From assembly GCA_946800325.1 (NCBI GenBank), contig OX326959.1:49048784-49112783 (forward strand): 64,000 bases of DNA, read 5' to 3'. Source of the stretch: Luzula sylvatica (taxonomy: Eukaryota > Streptophyta > Magnoliopsida > Poales > Juncaceae). Both the position numbers and the translations under genes were made by a program. Positions 49,632 through 60,984 of the stretch are shown here, piece by piece (positions within the stretch are counted from its first letter, which is position 1; each line of letters begins with the position of its first letter). The notes beneath the pieces are model-generated. The model was not told the origin of the DNA. It did not search any database and saw only the letters and a list, made by a program, of their open reading frames with translations.

Positions 49632-51109
49632 GATCTACAAATGAAGTGAAAGATTGATTACTAACGTTGCGTACTTATCTTATAGGGCTTATATGATGAT
49701 TATATGATAGTGTTATTTTATCGAATCGATAACCCTCATACCGATACGGGACTCCAAGTCCATAACACTCAAGACCCATATTTTACGATCCTCCCATAAG
49801 TGACTATGGCCGACAAATGAGATCTCGATATTTTAGGTAGGATTAAATCCAATCGTATCCAATACGACTCTTGAACCTTTATAGGATTTCGGTGATGGAT
49901 CGTATCCAATACAATCCCAGTTCCGTGTGTGCATCCTATCTATGCCCCGAACTCCAATCGGATTGGCTTGGACGGTTAAGTCATAACCATATCCATCGTA
50001 TCGTTCAATTGAACTACTCACGTGCCCGACTATGGCCTGAAACCACGTGAGTCCCCAATTAACGCTTACCACCCGCACCAATATATACAATAGTACGTGC
50101 CCGACTATGGCCTGAAACCACGCACTATGTCATATCAATCTCGATGGTTGTGGATATGGAAGGCATTTCCATGACTTAAATATTATGAGGGATCATGCCA
50201 TTGCATGTTTCTAAATTCGTGACATAATCCAATTATATCACTATCACAAGATTTTCATAAATGCATATGTATTTATTTGGGAGTCTAATTATTCTAAATA
50301 ATTATCTAATTATATGCTAGTATGATTGATGCCGATCAAATCGATATAAAGAACTCAAAATTCCAAGTTGTGTAGCCAAAGTTATCACGAAAACAAAATC
50401 AGCAACCAGAAACCAGTCCGTTGCAACGCAACATAGTCCGTTGCAACGGACCTCCTGTATACTTGGCACTCCGTTACAACGGAATACCAGTCCGTTACAA
50501 CGCTATTTATTTCGGAGTTTGGCCAAAATTGCCAGAAACATGTCCGTTGCAACGCAACCTTGGTCCGTTACAACGCTATTTTCTGCAAACCTTTGTCCAA
50601 ATTTCCAGAAACCTGTCCGTTACAACGCAACATATAGTCCGTTGCAACGGACAAAACTGCGAAGACATCCGTTATGACGGACCCAGTCCGTTACCACGGA
50701 CTCCAATAGACACCATTGGCATCCCCGCAACCTCGTATCTGATACAGGTTCCGTTACAACGGACTCCAAGTCCGTTGCAACGGAATATGCGTTTTTCACA
50801 GTTCTCTTCACACCCCCGCATCCTATACAGGGTCCGTTGCAACGGACTCCAAGTCCGTTACAACGGACTATGCGATTTTTGAACTGCTGTTTTCGCTCGT
50901 TTCCAAAACGATCAATCATGAAATCTTTTCACGATTATTCCTAGATACTCTCAATCAACTATTGATCGATCTCTAGCGAATTTCACTTGTGATTTTAATG
51001 GAATTTGACATTCTAAATATGTAACATCATGCAAACGGGTACGAACTTTGATAACCCGTGCGTATATCTAATATACGACTATGATTCGACCCTCGAATCG
51101 ATGGCGATC
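49632..51109. other. Long 5-prime leader of the Copia element
   Basis: About 1.5 kb between primer-binding site and Gag start, with no conserved frame. It contains the palindrome array at 50412-50876 and a repeated GTACGTGCCCGACTATGGCC word near 50020 and 50093. Confidence 0.7.
50412..50876. repeat. Array of GTCCGTTGCAACGGAC-type palindromes in the Copia leader
   Basis: About 14 near-copies, some with one arm changed to CGTTGCAACGCAAC. The motif matches the array in the LTRs of the gag-only element at 17-26 kb, although the two elements share no other obvious sequence. Confidence 0.85.
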
Positions 51110-51121
51110 GCTCTGATACCA
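51110..51121 (-). promoter_or_regulatory. tRNA-Met primer-binding site of the Copia element
   Basis: Minus strand TGGTATCAGAGC, a perfect complement to the initiator Met tRNA 3-prime end, one base after the LTR. Confidence 0.9.
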
Positions 51122-51122
51122 C

Positions 51123-52099
51123 TGAAGGGGAATATCCCCGACCCCGGGCCCGCGCAGCGGATATGTAGGCCCGGTCCGATTCCCCGATTCCCGAGATCAC
51201 GCCACGACTTCGAGGGTACGATGCAAATAGAAGGTTAGATCCATACCAGTTCCAAATTGATGGAACACGAAGGGTTGATCGCTGCCTCCTATTCCTCCGG
51301 TCACGTTGGTGACTTTACGCACGTCCCACACCGTGCGTCCTTCACCGTTCGTTCCCGTTCTTCGATCCTTCGGTTCGATCACAACGGAGAGCCCCAAGTG
51401 TTGCTCCTCCACACGTATCCACCTTGAGTCGGAAGACGCCGGACACGGATACACCTGCCTAGACGATGTATCAGTGCACTTGCTTGATCTCGATCGATTC
51501 TCTATTAATCTCTCTTCGTGCCTTTTCACTCACAAAAGATCAAATCTGAATTTGCTCTTTTTTCTTGTGTCTTGGGCAGAATATTGCTTTGAATTACTTC
51601 TGAATTCCTTAGTGAAGATGAGAGAGAAAATCCTATTTATACCTAATAGGATAAGGATTAGCCAAAAGGTATGTATATCCAATATACACCCTTTCACACA
51701 GAAAACTGTATGAACCTGTTCAGTATTCTGTCCGGACGAAATTGATAAATTTCTCTGACAGAACATCAACCAACACGAAAGTTGTAGATAATCTTATTAT
51801 CTACTCAACCCAATTTGGCCCAGCCCAATTGGAGTTCGTACGCAAAAGTTATGACTGTTTTACTAACTATATGTCATACTGTTGCACCCTTTCGGTATTT
51901 CACAGAAACGACACTTATACTTCGTTCATATGAAATATATTTCTATATGAAGGTTGTAGATAATCTCATTATCTATCTAACCCAATTTGAACCATTCTAA
52001 TTGGATTTTCCCACTGAAAGTTATGGCCACGAATGTACGACTACATTCGTTTATCCTTGTGTACACTTTTACGGTTGATCCGAAACTGTATTTCTTTCA
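51123..52099 (-). repeat. 5-prime LTR of the Copia element
   Basis: Five substitutions relative to 43521-44497, including ACTCCGG/ACCCCGG and GTCCAGACG/GTCCGGACG. Confidence 0.95.
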
Positions 52100-52104
52100 A
52101 TATG

Positions 52105-52260
52105 ATCTATTTTTTTTTTTTTTATGTGTCAAAAGATATATGATCTAATTTTTTTTTTTTGTGTCAAAAGATATATGATCTAATGCGGGATCAAACTCCA
52201 AACCTCTTGCAAATACACCCTCACGTCCAACCATATGAACCATGATTATTATTTGATATC
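52105..52260 (-). mobile_element. SINE interrupted in its tail by the Copia element
   Basis: Read on minus, GTTTGGAGTTTGATCCCGC is B-box-like and CATATGGTTGGACGTGAG A-box-like. The tail carries tandem 33-36 bp units GATCATATATCTTTTGACAC plus an A-run. One or more further units lie at 43445-43515 on the other side of the Copia element. Confidence 0.65.
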
Positions 52261-52349
52261 GTTTAGTGTTTAATATACTTATACAATATTTACATGTGTT
52301 AAAACATGATAAAATTCTATATTTTTAAATATTATCTATCTATAATATA

Positions 52350-53440
52350 ATGCAAGGGGATTTGCTGCCTCCTGGTGCAGCCACGTCACCAGGGGCCTAT
52401 TTGTAATTTTTTTTTATTTTAATATTTTGGTCCTTTTTTATTTACAAATTAGTCCTTTTTTCGAAATTTTTTTACATTTTGGTCCTTTTTATTTTACATT
52501 TTGGTCCTTTATATTTGCATTTGGTCCTTCGAAGTTTTGAAATTTACATTTTAATCCAGGGGCCATAAATTGGTCCTATTTTTTAAAAAAAATTATATTT
52601 TGGTCCTTTTTTTCACATTTCGGTCCTTTATATTTGCATTTTGGTGCTTCGAAGTTTTAAAATTTACATTTTGGTCCAGAGGCCTATTTGTAAAAATAAT
52701 TTATTTACATTTTGGTACTTTTCTGAAAAAAATACATTTTGGTCCTTTTTATTTACAATTTGGTCCTTTTTAATTTGCATTTTGGTCCTTTTTATTTACA
52801 TTTAGTCCTTTCAAGTTTTAAAAATTAAACTTTGGTCCAGGGGCCTCTTTGTAAAAAATTTATTGGGGGCTTCTATCGTACACCCCTTTCCTTATCATAC
52901 ATCAATTTCCAAGGGTATTTGGAGTAATTATCCATTTATGAATATTTAAGGTAAGATATCAAATATATTTATCAATTAATGTTTAACTAAATTGGAATTT
53001 TTTGTTGTTCATTTAAACCAAAATTTCCATAAAAGATAAATTTTATGATACACCCTTTCTACAAATATAATTAATTGCTAAAATACCCAAAATACCCTTG
53101 TAAAAGGGTGTATGATAGAACTCCCCAAATTTATTTACATTTTGGTCCTTTTTATTTACATTTTTGTCCTTTTTAGTTGAAAAAACTACATTTTGGTTCT
53201 TTCTATTTACATTTTTGTCATTTTCAGTTTAGAAACTTACATTTTGGTACTTCATATTTACATCTTCATCCTCTTTTATTTACATATCGGTGCTTTTTTA
53301 CATTTTTGAATTTACATTATAGTCTTTTTTATTTATATCTTGGTCTTTTTCAGTTTTACTTCACACTTTGGTACTTTTTATTAACATTTTGGTCCTTTTT
53401 AATTTAAATTTCGATCCTTTTTTACATTATTAATAATTCC
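52350..53440. repeat. Degenerate tandem repeat TTTGGTCCTTTTTATTTACA
   Basis: Dozens of diverged copies of a roughly 20-30 bp unit (ACATTTTGGTCCTTTTTATT). The left part contains CCTGGTGCAGCCACGTCACC and two or three GGTCCAGGGGCC words. Interrupted by a MITE at 52865-53126. The frames inside are repeat translation, not genes. Confidence 0.75.
52856..53135. mobile_element. MITE, family A, with perfect 9-bp target duplication
   Basis: The element 52865-53126 is flanked by AAATTTATT (52856-52864 and 53127-53135). The ends are inverted: GGGGGCTTCTATCGTACACC and GGGTGTATGATAGAACTCCCC. The interior matches 35298-35540. The 9-bp duplication suggests a Mutator-type source. Confidence 0.85.
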
Positions 53441-54583
53441 TCTCATCTCATGCGTCCACATCAACACCTTATTATGCCTCCCTATCACCACTTTACTTGA
53501 AAAAATTTCAAAAGACTCCTTAAATTTTTAGATATTGTAAAAAAAAATTAATTTACATATGTATTCATTTAAAAAAAAAATGCTTTTTTAATTTAAAAAA
53601 ATTCTTAAACTTTTTGTAATACATAATAATTAAAAAAAAATTACTATATGTTATATGTTATATAATTTTAATATTTCATTCATTACAAATATTCGACTTA
53701 CGTATTATTTTTTTTTAAAAACTAAAATAAAATTATAATAAGTTGAACAATATTAATAAAAGAACATCTTGCAAATATTTAAAAATAAAATATCACAAAA
53801 CTATTAAAAAATACATAAAAGGAAAACTAAAATAAAAATTAGATGTTTAAATAGATATTTTCTATGAATATATTTGCAAGATGTTTATTTATTATTATTT
53901 AATGTTAGTTTTTTTATGAATAAAGAATGGAATATTCTTAAAATAAATAAAAAATAACAAAAATAAGTTTTAATTATTACATATGAGATTTGGAGGGTAT
54001 TTTGGAAAAAAAATATTAATATCATCCATAAGGAGTATTTTAAAATAAAAATTTGGTAAAGAGTTTTTTTTTTGGAGTTTACGAAAAGATAGAGGATTTT
54101 TTACAATATCCAAAAAAAATTAGGGGGTTAAAAATATACCAAATCACGGATGTGCGAATAATCATGACATAATTTAAATTAAAGTTTCGAACGAAACGGT
54201 TAGCGATGACATCGTGAAACTTTGTTGTTGGCCGACCACACAAAGGGCGAAAAATATTTGTGCTAAATATGTAGCGAAATTAAGGATTTGTGAAATTAAG
54301 AACACTCTTTTTTTCAGCAATGTTTTCTGATATATTAGGTTCTTAATAAATTTCATGACGACTCATTCGTTTTTTTTCCTTATTTTGCTTATGAAGTATA
54401 AAACATAGATAATTTTTTTAGCAATAACCGTTTGAATTATTCAAGAAATCCGGCTCTTAAAATATTCAAACGATTTTTGCTTCAAAATTTCACTCGCACA
54501 CGACACACTAAATTACACATATAATAATGATTACAAAAATAAAGTCACATACACAAAATGAACAACAATTTTCTTCAACTACA
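53441..54583. other. AT-rich spacer, probable 3-prime part of a decayed retroelement
   Basis: No gene recognised. The last few hundred bases lie where the 3-prime end of the gag-only fragment would be, but no LTR pair was found. Confidence 0.3.
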
Positions 54584-55318
54584 TTACTTATAAACCCGAA
54601 CAACCCCGCGCAATTGCTGAGTTCGAGGAGCAAGTGAGGAAGAAGAAGAAGACTGAGCGAGAAGAGCAACAGCTGAGTTCGAGGAGACTTGATGTTGCTC
54701 TAGCATGGCTTCGTAGTTGAGGATAACTCCTTGAAGTTCCGAGAAGTTGGGTGGAGTTGTTCGTTCAGCAAGACTAGCGAGAATGGGATTGAATTCTGAG
54801 CCAATTCCAGTCATGGTGTAGACCAGAAGCTCTATGTCAGAGACTGGATCTCCAATCGACCCTAGAAGATCTGCTAGCCTCTTAATTTTGGTCAAAAACT
54901 CAGAGCAACCGAGGTTATTGCGACGAATTGTGAGAAGACTCCGTCGAATTTCGATTGTGTGAGCAAGAGAATGGGAGGCGAAGCTCTTGTTCAGTGAGGA
55001 CCAAAGCATATGAGCTGTTGTTGAGTTAGCCACTTGAGCCATGACATTTTCAGAGAGAGAGGAGAAGAGAAAAGCAAGAATCAATTGATCTTGTTTCTCC
55101 CAAGCTAGAAATTTGGGATTAATGGCTTCGGCAGCAGTAGAAGTGGCAGCTAGAAAGCGATCTGGTGGAGGAATCGAGAGATCAAGATGGTGGAATAGGC
55201 CATGTCCTCGAAGAAGAGGAACAATCTGTGATTGCCATATCGAAAAGTTTGCAGTATCCAATCGAACCTGCACACTGTGGGAGAAGGAGACAGGACGATG
55301 CTCGATTGGATCAGCCAT
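54584..55318 (-). CDS. Copia-type Gag (truncated retroelement, pol missing)
   Basis: 244-residue open frame starting MADPIEHRPVSFSHSVQVRL. It has the typical plant Copia gag (UBN2/DUF4219-like) blocks: LDTANFSIWQSQIVPLLRGH near the start, AWEKQDQLILAFLFSSLSE, ANSTTAHMLWSSLNKSFAS, and SEFLTKIKRLADLL with NPILASLAERTTPP. It ends before any zinc knuckle at LRGVVRVYK. A primer-binding site lies just upstream at 55411-55422. No pol follows, so the element is a fragment. The gag frame is intact over 244 codons, so a young truncation or a domesticated gag are both possible; nothing here decides. Confidence 0.75.
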   Translation of the reverse strand: MADPIEHRPVSFSHSVQVRLDTANFSIWQSQIVPLLRGHGLFHHLDLSIPPPDRFLAATSTAAEAINPKFLAWEKQDQLILAFLFSSLSENVMAQVANSTTAHMLWSSLNKSFASHSLAHTIEIRRSLLTIRRNNLGCSEFLTKIKRLADLLGSIGDPVSDIELLVYTMTGIGSEFNPILASLAERTTPPNFSELQGVILNYEAMLEQHQVSSNSAVALLAQSSSSSSLAPRTQQLRGVVRVYK

Positions 55319-55410
55319 GGCTTGAATCGCGGTTCTGACTGAAGATCGAAGAGAAAACAGGTAATTCTTGAGGAATCTTGAGAATCTTGAGCGTTAGCTT
55401 CTTTGATTCT

Positions 55411-55422
55411 CCTCTGATACCA
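55411..55422 (-). promoter_or_regulatory. Primer-binding site of the gag fragment
   Basis: Minus strand TGGTATCAGAGG, one mismatch to the Met-tRNA complement. Probable LTR end TGATAGAGATTAAG begins at 55423 on the plus strand; the LTR outer end (about 55700-55800) could not be fixed. Confidence 0.7.
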
Positions 55423-55921
55423 TGATAGAGATTAAGTGATTATCAATTTTCATTAACCATAAACGAGAGGATTACATCGAGTATTTATACAAAGAAGTAA
55501 ATGGACAATAACTCCTAATTGGATATTAAACCCATTAACCCGATAACAACCCTAATTACAAGTGACTATTGAATCCTATTAATTGTGAATCATTAAGTCT
55601 AATTAAGCTAGACTATCAAAGAGAAAACGTCGAATCAGAAAATTACAGATCATAAAATCTCTAATCAATATAGTTTATCAAAAATTATACATATTATATA
55701 AAACTCAAAATATATACACACACATTAGTCTATGAAAAAGTTAACTGTAAGTAGAAGTAGAATCTCTGAATACTCATTACATTGGATTTAATTATAGAAT
55801 CTTGTATCGAAAGATTTGCCACAATGAAATACATTACAAATATCTAAACAATCAGTTCGACCCTAGGTGAAGTCTGATTGGGCCCAATGAATATGTATCA
55901 CGAGTCAAATCAATGATCTTT

Positions 55922-56263
55922 TCATCTTGCGAGGTGCATACCCTTTTGACGGCCCGGGTGAGTAAAAGCTAATATCATTCAGATATATACATTTGCTTGT
56001 TAGGAAATTTGCAATTTGGGCATAATATAAGGATATATTTGTAAAATTGATGTGTACCTTTCATCGCGGAAAATAACATAGCCGTAATCATGTCTAAGTC
56101 TAATGACAAGGCCAACAGCTTGATTAACATTACCTTTAATGATACATTGTTTTTTGGTTGGAATGCTTGTTGGTCCAAAACCTCGGGGTCTATTTGTTTG
56201 GAGAAGGGCATTCCAATAATTACGACGACTCTGCCAGCCTGATTTGTGAAATCAAGTCCCTCA
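55922..56263 (-). pseudogene. RTEL1-like helicase pseudogene fragment
   Basis: Two exon remnants on minus, 56263-56058 and 55968-55922. The first reads SEGLDFTNQAGRVVVIIGMP, FSKQIDPEV, then after a one-base frame change GNVNQAVGLVIRLRHDYGYV and IFRDE. These are the motif V-VI region of XPD/RTEL1-family superfamily 2 helicases (canonical Q-ARAVNQAVGRVIRHRHDYG). The second gives FTHPGRQKGMHLAR and a stop, in the position of the family FAHPNRQ segment. The arginine finger region is changed (VGLVIR for VGRVIR). Acceptor and donor consensus remain, so it came from genomic DNA, not mRNA. The rest of the gene is absent from the window. Confidence 0.7.
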
Positions 56264-56564
56264 CTAATATAAAACTAAAATAAGTTCATAAAAAATATAT
56301 TATTTAAATGATTGGTAAATGAAAGGACTTAAAGTAGTAAATACTTATCAGTAGAAATAATCAATGCACTTTCCCGCGACAAACATCAAAAAATATGGTA
56401 CAAGTTGTGGATTTATCGAATGATTTTACCTCGAAATCCTACCAAAAAATGGACAAAAATTAAACAATATATTCATAATAATTAATAAATAAAAATTAAT
56501 ATTTATTACTTAATAAAGTTTAATGAAAAAAATGACCTCAATTGCACTGAGCAAAGAGAGCAGA
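56264..56564. other. Spacer beside the helicase remnant
   Basis: AT-rich; may be further decayed intron of the helicase copy. Nothing recognised. Confidence 0.3.
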
Positions 56565-56700
56565 TTAATTGATTAGGCTCGTACCAGCTTGTACCGCATT
56601 GATCAAGTTTGTACCGGATTGACTAGGCTCCTACCATTTTGTACCGCATTGATCTAGCTTGTACCAGATTGACTAGGCTCGTACGTACCAGCTTACCACT
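56565..56700. repeat. Short tandem repeat, unit about 50 bp
   Basis: GTACCGCATTGATC, GTACCGGATTGACTAGGCTC and GTACCAGATTGACTAGGCTC alternate, roughly two and a half units. Confidence 0.6.
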
Positions 56701-58039
56701 AGTCAAGAAAAAACTACAAAGGGGTAATTCTAAACAAAATACTTTTGCAAATCCAAAACACCGTCTCTGTTTTCTTCCCGCTTATGGACATGGCAAATTC
56801 GTCCGAATTGAAAGGTCGAGTGAATGAGCGCTTCCGATTCTCCGGTTTGAGGACTAGTACCATAACCCTACTGGTACAAAGAGAAATTCGTCAGAAATGG
56901 GTGCTTCGCAAGGAGCTTGGAATGGAGAAGGAATTGAGGGTTTAGGGTTAGGGTCCAATATGTTAACGGGTTGGGTTTAGTCAAGTAAAAGGTTTTGGAT
57001 AGTGTTTGTTTGGATTTGTTGAAGGGTATTTTTGTCAATAAAATTAAAATTTTATAATTTAATTGATTTTTAAATTCGAAATAATGTTTAATTTAATGAT
57101 GAGGATAAATTTGATATTATGTAAGTTTTAGTAAGGACAAATTCGATACTGGCTAATTATGTTTAGTAGGGACAAATATGATTATAACAATTCAAGAGGG
57201 ATAAATATGTAATTGATGAACTTAGTTGGGATATAGGAAAAATTACCCCTAATTTTAAATAGGTTTGTATAGCAATTTTTCTGAATATGTCACAATTTAA
57301 AACATCTTAAGCATCTTATAGGTTCTCTTTACATTCATATCTAAAATGATTAGTAGACAAGCATCTGAAGCATTTGAAATTTTGTTTGATTGGATGATTA
57401 TTTGAATTTCTCGGTTTTTTTTAAATTAATGTCCAAGGGTTCTCAATATCTAAGTTTTTTTGTAAAGTTTGTTTGTAAGATAAATTCATGATTAAAAAAG
57501 AAAATTTATCAGGAAACGGAGAGCTTGTAGTCTTTGCGCAGCTTGAGTCTTATGTAGCCATAGTTGGAAAGCTTGTAGTCTTGAACTAATCTTGGAGAAA
57601 TCTAGCACCAATCTCCTTTACTCCACACTTCCACACACAAACTCATGAATCCTCCATTGTGTTTTCTTAAGGTTATTGTATAATTGGCCTTCGAGTTTTC
57701 TTTGAAATTGCCTCCTTAATTTGCTTGTTGGATAGGAAATTAGCCAAATTTAGAGAAGACTGCTCAATCTTCCTAATTCTTTTGATAATTTCTTTTCTTT
57801 CTTGCTCACGTTCCCTTCTCAAGAGACCTCTTTTCCACTTCTTCTTGCACCTCTTCACGTTCACGTTCACTTTCTCACGTTCTCTGAAGGTTAATAGTTC
57901 AGAGAAGGTTGAATACTTCCAAGGAACTTGACTTCAAGCGCCTGAGTTAGACTCTTGACGCCTCAATCTCCTCAATCGCCTCACTTCTTGCTCACTTCTT
58001 GATTTGTGGTATCTTGATTTGTAAACCTAAAAACGAGTA
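56701..58039. other. Spacer with an unrecognised short frame
   Basis: At 56790-56945 (+) an open frame reads MANSSELKGRVNERFRFSGL and on to a stop, with less AT-biased composition than its surroundings. It ends in a telomere-like GGGTTTAGGGTTAGGGT stretch just after the stop. It may be a gene fragment; I do not recognise it. 57260-58030 has no clear content. Confidence 0.3.
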
Positions 58040-58150
58040 AATGGAGAAGGTTCGGTGGTCCTCCATTCATTGGTGTCAATGAAACTCGAACCCACATTTT
58101 CTCACAACATAAAATTTTGTGTCTTACACCCACAACCTATCTACTCAAGG
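58040..58150 (-). mobile_element. tRNA-derived SINE, minus orientation
   Basis: In complement: TTGAGTAGATAGGTTGTGGG (A-box region), GTGGGTTCGAGTTTCATTG (B box), CACCAATGAATGGAGGACC. Same family as 11881-12008. Tail and target duplication unclear. Confidence 0.6.
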
Positions 58151-58630
58151 ATTTCCTTTTTTCCAATTTCATAATTCCTCGTGTTTCCAAAAATTTCTAT
58201 ACCATAGCAAGAATAACTAAAAAAAATGGTACAAGTTTTGCATGCATTTTGCTTGTAACTTTCTAATTTTTTTTATTTGCTTCTAGATTTGTGTTTTTCG
58301 TGTTGAGCACAAATTTTAATGCATGAAAACTTAAAATTTGTGTTTAACATGAAAAACATGAATTTCAAGACAAATTTAAGAGTTCAAAAGTTACAAACAA
58401 AAATAGCATGAAACGTGTACAAGTTTAGTAATAACTGAAAATCTTATACAAGTTTTAGATGCATTTTGCTCGTAACTTTCTAGTCATTATATTTGCTTGT
58501 TCATTGGATTTAGTTTTTTAAAATTTTGGGAGGGCAATTACTCCCTCCTCCTCTTTAACCCTTAATAAATTCGTCAGTGACTATAATAAAAATTTATCTA
58601 AAATAATTTATAAATAAAGCCCCCTATAAA

Positions 58631-59459
58631 TATAAACAAGGAGCATTTCTACATATAACCCTATTTGAAATCAAAATTTAAAAAATAACCTCCTTTCTAA
58701 AAATATTCCAAAAATAATCCCCTTTTTGATAATATTTCAAAAATAACCCAAACCGAGATTTTAAATCTCGCCGGAAATTTTTTTATTTTTAAAAAAAAAA
58801 TTTAAATATGATATATTTCTCCAAATTTTATGATAATATCTTTTATGAACTAATTAATACACTTAATTAAAATAATAACTAGTACATGTTGACCGTTAAC
58901 TTAATACATATTTAATATTTATTCAAATTTATAAATTTGAATAAATTTTAATGAATATTTAATTATATCTTTTAATTAGTACGTTAATTAAATGTAATTG
59001 TTGTATAATGGAACATTCGGCGGGTACATTTTGGGGGGTGATTTTTTTTTTTAAAAAAAGTTACTGACTACTGTTTGAAAAAAAAAAAAATTATTGCACT
59101 CCAAAATATACCCGCCGAACTCTCCATTATTAAACAATTACATTTAATTAACATGATAATTAAAACATATAATTAAATATTCATTAAAATTTATTCAAAA
59201 TTATGAATTCAAACAAATATTAATTACGCATTAAGTTAACAGTTAACATGTACTAGTTATCATTTTAATTAAGTGTATTAATTAATTCATAAAAGATATC
59301 ATGGTAAAATTTGGGGAAATTATCATATTTTAAAATTTCGGTTTGGGTTATTTTTGGAATATTATAAAAAATGAGGTTATTTTTGGAATATTAAAAGGAG
59401 CTTATTTTTTAAATTTTGATTTCAAATAGGGTTATATGTAGAAAGGCTCCTATAAACAA
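58631..59459. mobile_element. Fold-back Mutator-like element with perfect 9-bp target duplication
   Basis: The element 58640-59450 is flanked by TATAAACAA on both sides. Copy 1 has the empty site with a single TATAAACAA (near 28096). The ends GGAGCATTTCTACATATAAC and its complement extend as inverted arms of almost 400 bp each, leaving only a short centre (about 59020-59100), so the whole element is one palindrome. The arms share the ATATGATATATTTCTCC and CGGCGGGTAC-type words with 37252-39064. Confidence 0.9.
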
Positions 59460-60252
59460 TCCCTACAACACACAAGAGTGAATGTATCCAAGTATCCATA
59501 AAAAATGTATCTTCCTTAGAATTGCTCCAAATTCATTCTCCTTTATCTTTTTCATTCTTTTTTCTTTTGATTAAGATCTCAGATTTTGGAGGACACAACA
59601 ATCAATTTGAAAACGAGCCTTTAACTAAATATTCAAGCAAATGCTATTTTATACTAAAATGACACATACATACAAAATAGAAATTTTGTATTACCTAGGG
59701 TTGCTAATTTAATTTGGTCTAATCCGATGCTTATTAACTGAGGCGACCCTGTGTTGTTTTATTTTGGTACATGGCTTTTTCTTGTTATTTTGGTATATGG
59801 TTTTTAAATTAAAATGAGAGGCATATTTCAGCATTTTTTGGTAATTCTTGATTCAAAAGATAACTCCATACATGTACCGAGCCTGACAAATGCGGTACCA
59901 AAATCCCACAAAAATATACCAATGGATATTCCAAATGCATTATCTATCGAAGAATAAAGGCCTATGGGGCCGTTTGGCAAGCGGAATTAGTAGAATGGAA
60001 TTGGATTACAAGGTGGAGGAATATTTTTTTCTGGAATTAGTAATTCCATTGTTTGTTTGGATGTCTAAATTATAAGATGCTGGAAAGTATAATTTTTTAT
60101 TTGGTTGTATAAAAAATTCTGGAATTATATTATTGAGAAGGTAAAAATTATATTAAGAGTATATTGCTTGTGTGTTTAATAATAATATTAAATGTACTAT
60201 TGAGTAATTATTATAATATATGTGAGAAAATAAAAATATATCATAATCAAGT

Positions 60253-60341
60253 GATTAAGATATCTGTTTTTTTTTAAATAATAAAGTAGGCTCTATGTCC
60301 TATTTTTATTTTTATATTAATCAAAGATTAAGAAATCTGTT
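60253..60341. mobile_element. 5-prime truncated SINE fragment
   Basis: About 57 bp (T-run, AATAATAAAGTAGGCTCTATGT-like body) flanked by GATTAAGATATCTGTT and GATTAAGAAATCTGTT (15 of 16 identical). Confidence 0.6.
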
Positions 60342-60437
60342 ATATGATATAATTGTTTAAACACAAAAACGAACCATGATTGATGAGTATACAATAGTCA
60401 ATAGTCATGTGTAAAACAACTCTTCATAGCTTAATTA

Positions 60438-60683
60438 TGTAAATGCAATGTTCCAGAAATCGCTCGGCGCTCGCTGGTCGGCAGACGACCATCAAGCGCC
60501 AAGGATGATTAATCGGGATTAATCAGGAATCTCGGCGGACCTCGGCGGATTTTTATTTTTTTATATTTAATATTTAAATTAATTAAACAAAATTACAAAT
60601 CACAGTTTTTTTTAATAAGTTTTAAATAATTTAAGTAACAAAATACACTACGTCATTAAACTAACATAAACTCAAATAATAAT

Positions 60684-60727
<44 letters not shown>

Positions 60728-60951
60728 AAATATGAAAAGATTTAGTCCAAATATATTTTTTTGAATAATATCCGACAAACGATCGTTTTCATTATTGATG
60801 TCTAATTTTTTTTATGTCAATGAAAATTCATTTGCAATCCATAACAAAAACGATCATTATTTTGAATAGTATCCCACAACCTCTTATAATATATGATTTT
60901 TTGTGCTTCACATTCAACCAACTAGACTATGGACCCGTTGGCAATTCAAAA

Positions 60952-60984
<33 letters not shown>

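Larger units (their letters stand above)
43516..52104 (-). mobile_element. Intact Ty1/Copia LTR retrotransposon
   Basis: The element is 43521-52099 in minus orientation, with two 977-bp LTRs, TG..CA ends, primer-binding site, polypurine tract, one uninterrupted Gag-Pol frame and the 5-bp target duplication ATATG (43516-43520 and 52100-52104). I count five substitutions and no indels between the LTRs (about 99.5 percent identical), so insertion is recent. Order in the frame is protease, integrase, reverse transcriptase, RNase H, which defines Copia. All parts needed for autonomy appear present. Confidence 0.95.

Noticed and set aside
50412..50876. CRISPR-like array
   Set aside because: Spacing is irregular, the repeats are short and palindromic, and this is a plant retrotransposon leader.
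52570..53407. Phe/Leu-rich frames
   Set aside because: Translation of the TTTGGTCCTTTTTATTTACA minisatellite.
56940..56960. Interstitial telomere repeat
   Set aside because: Only about two imperfect TTTAGGG units; too short to call.
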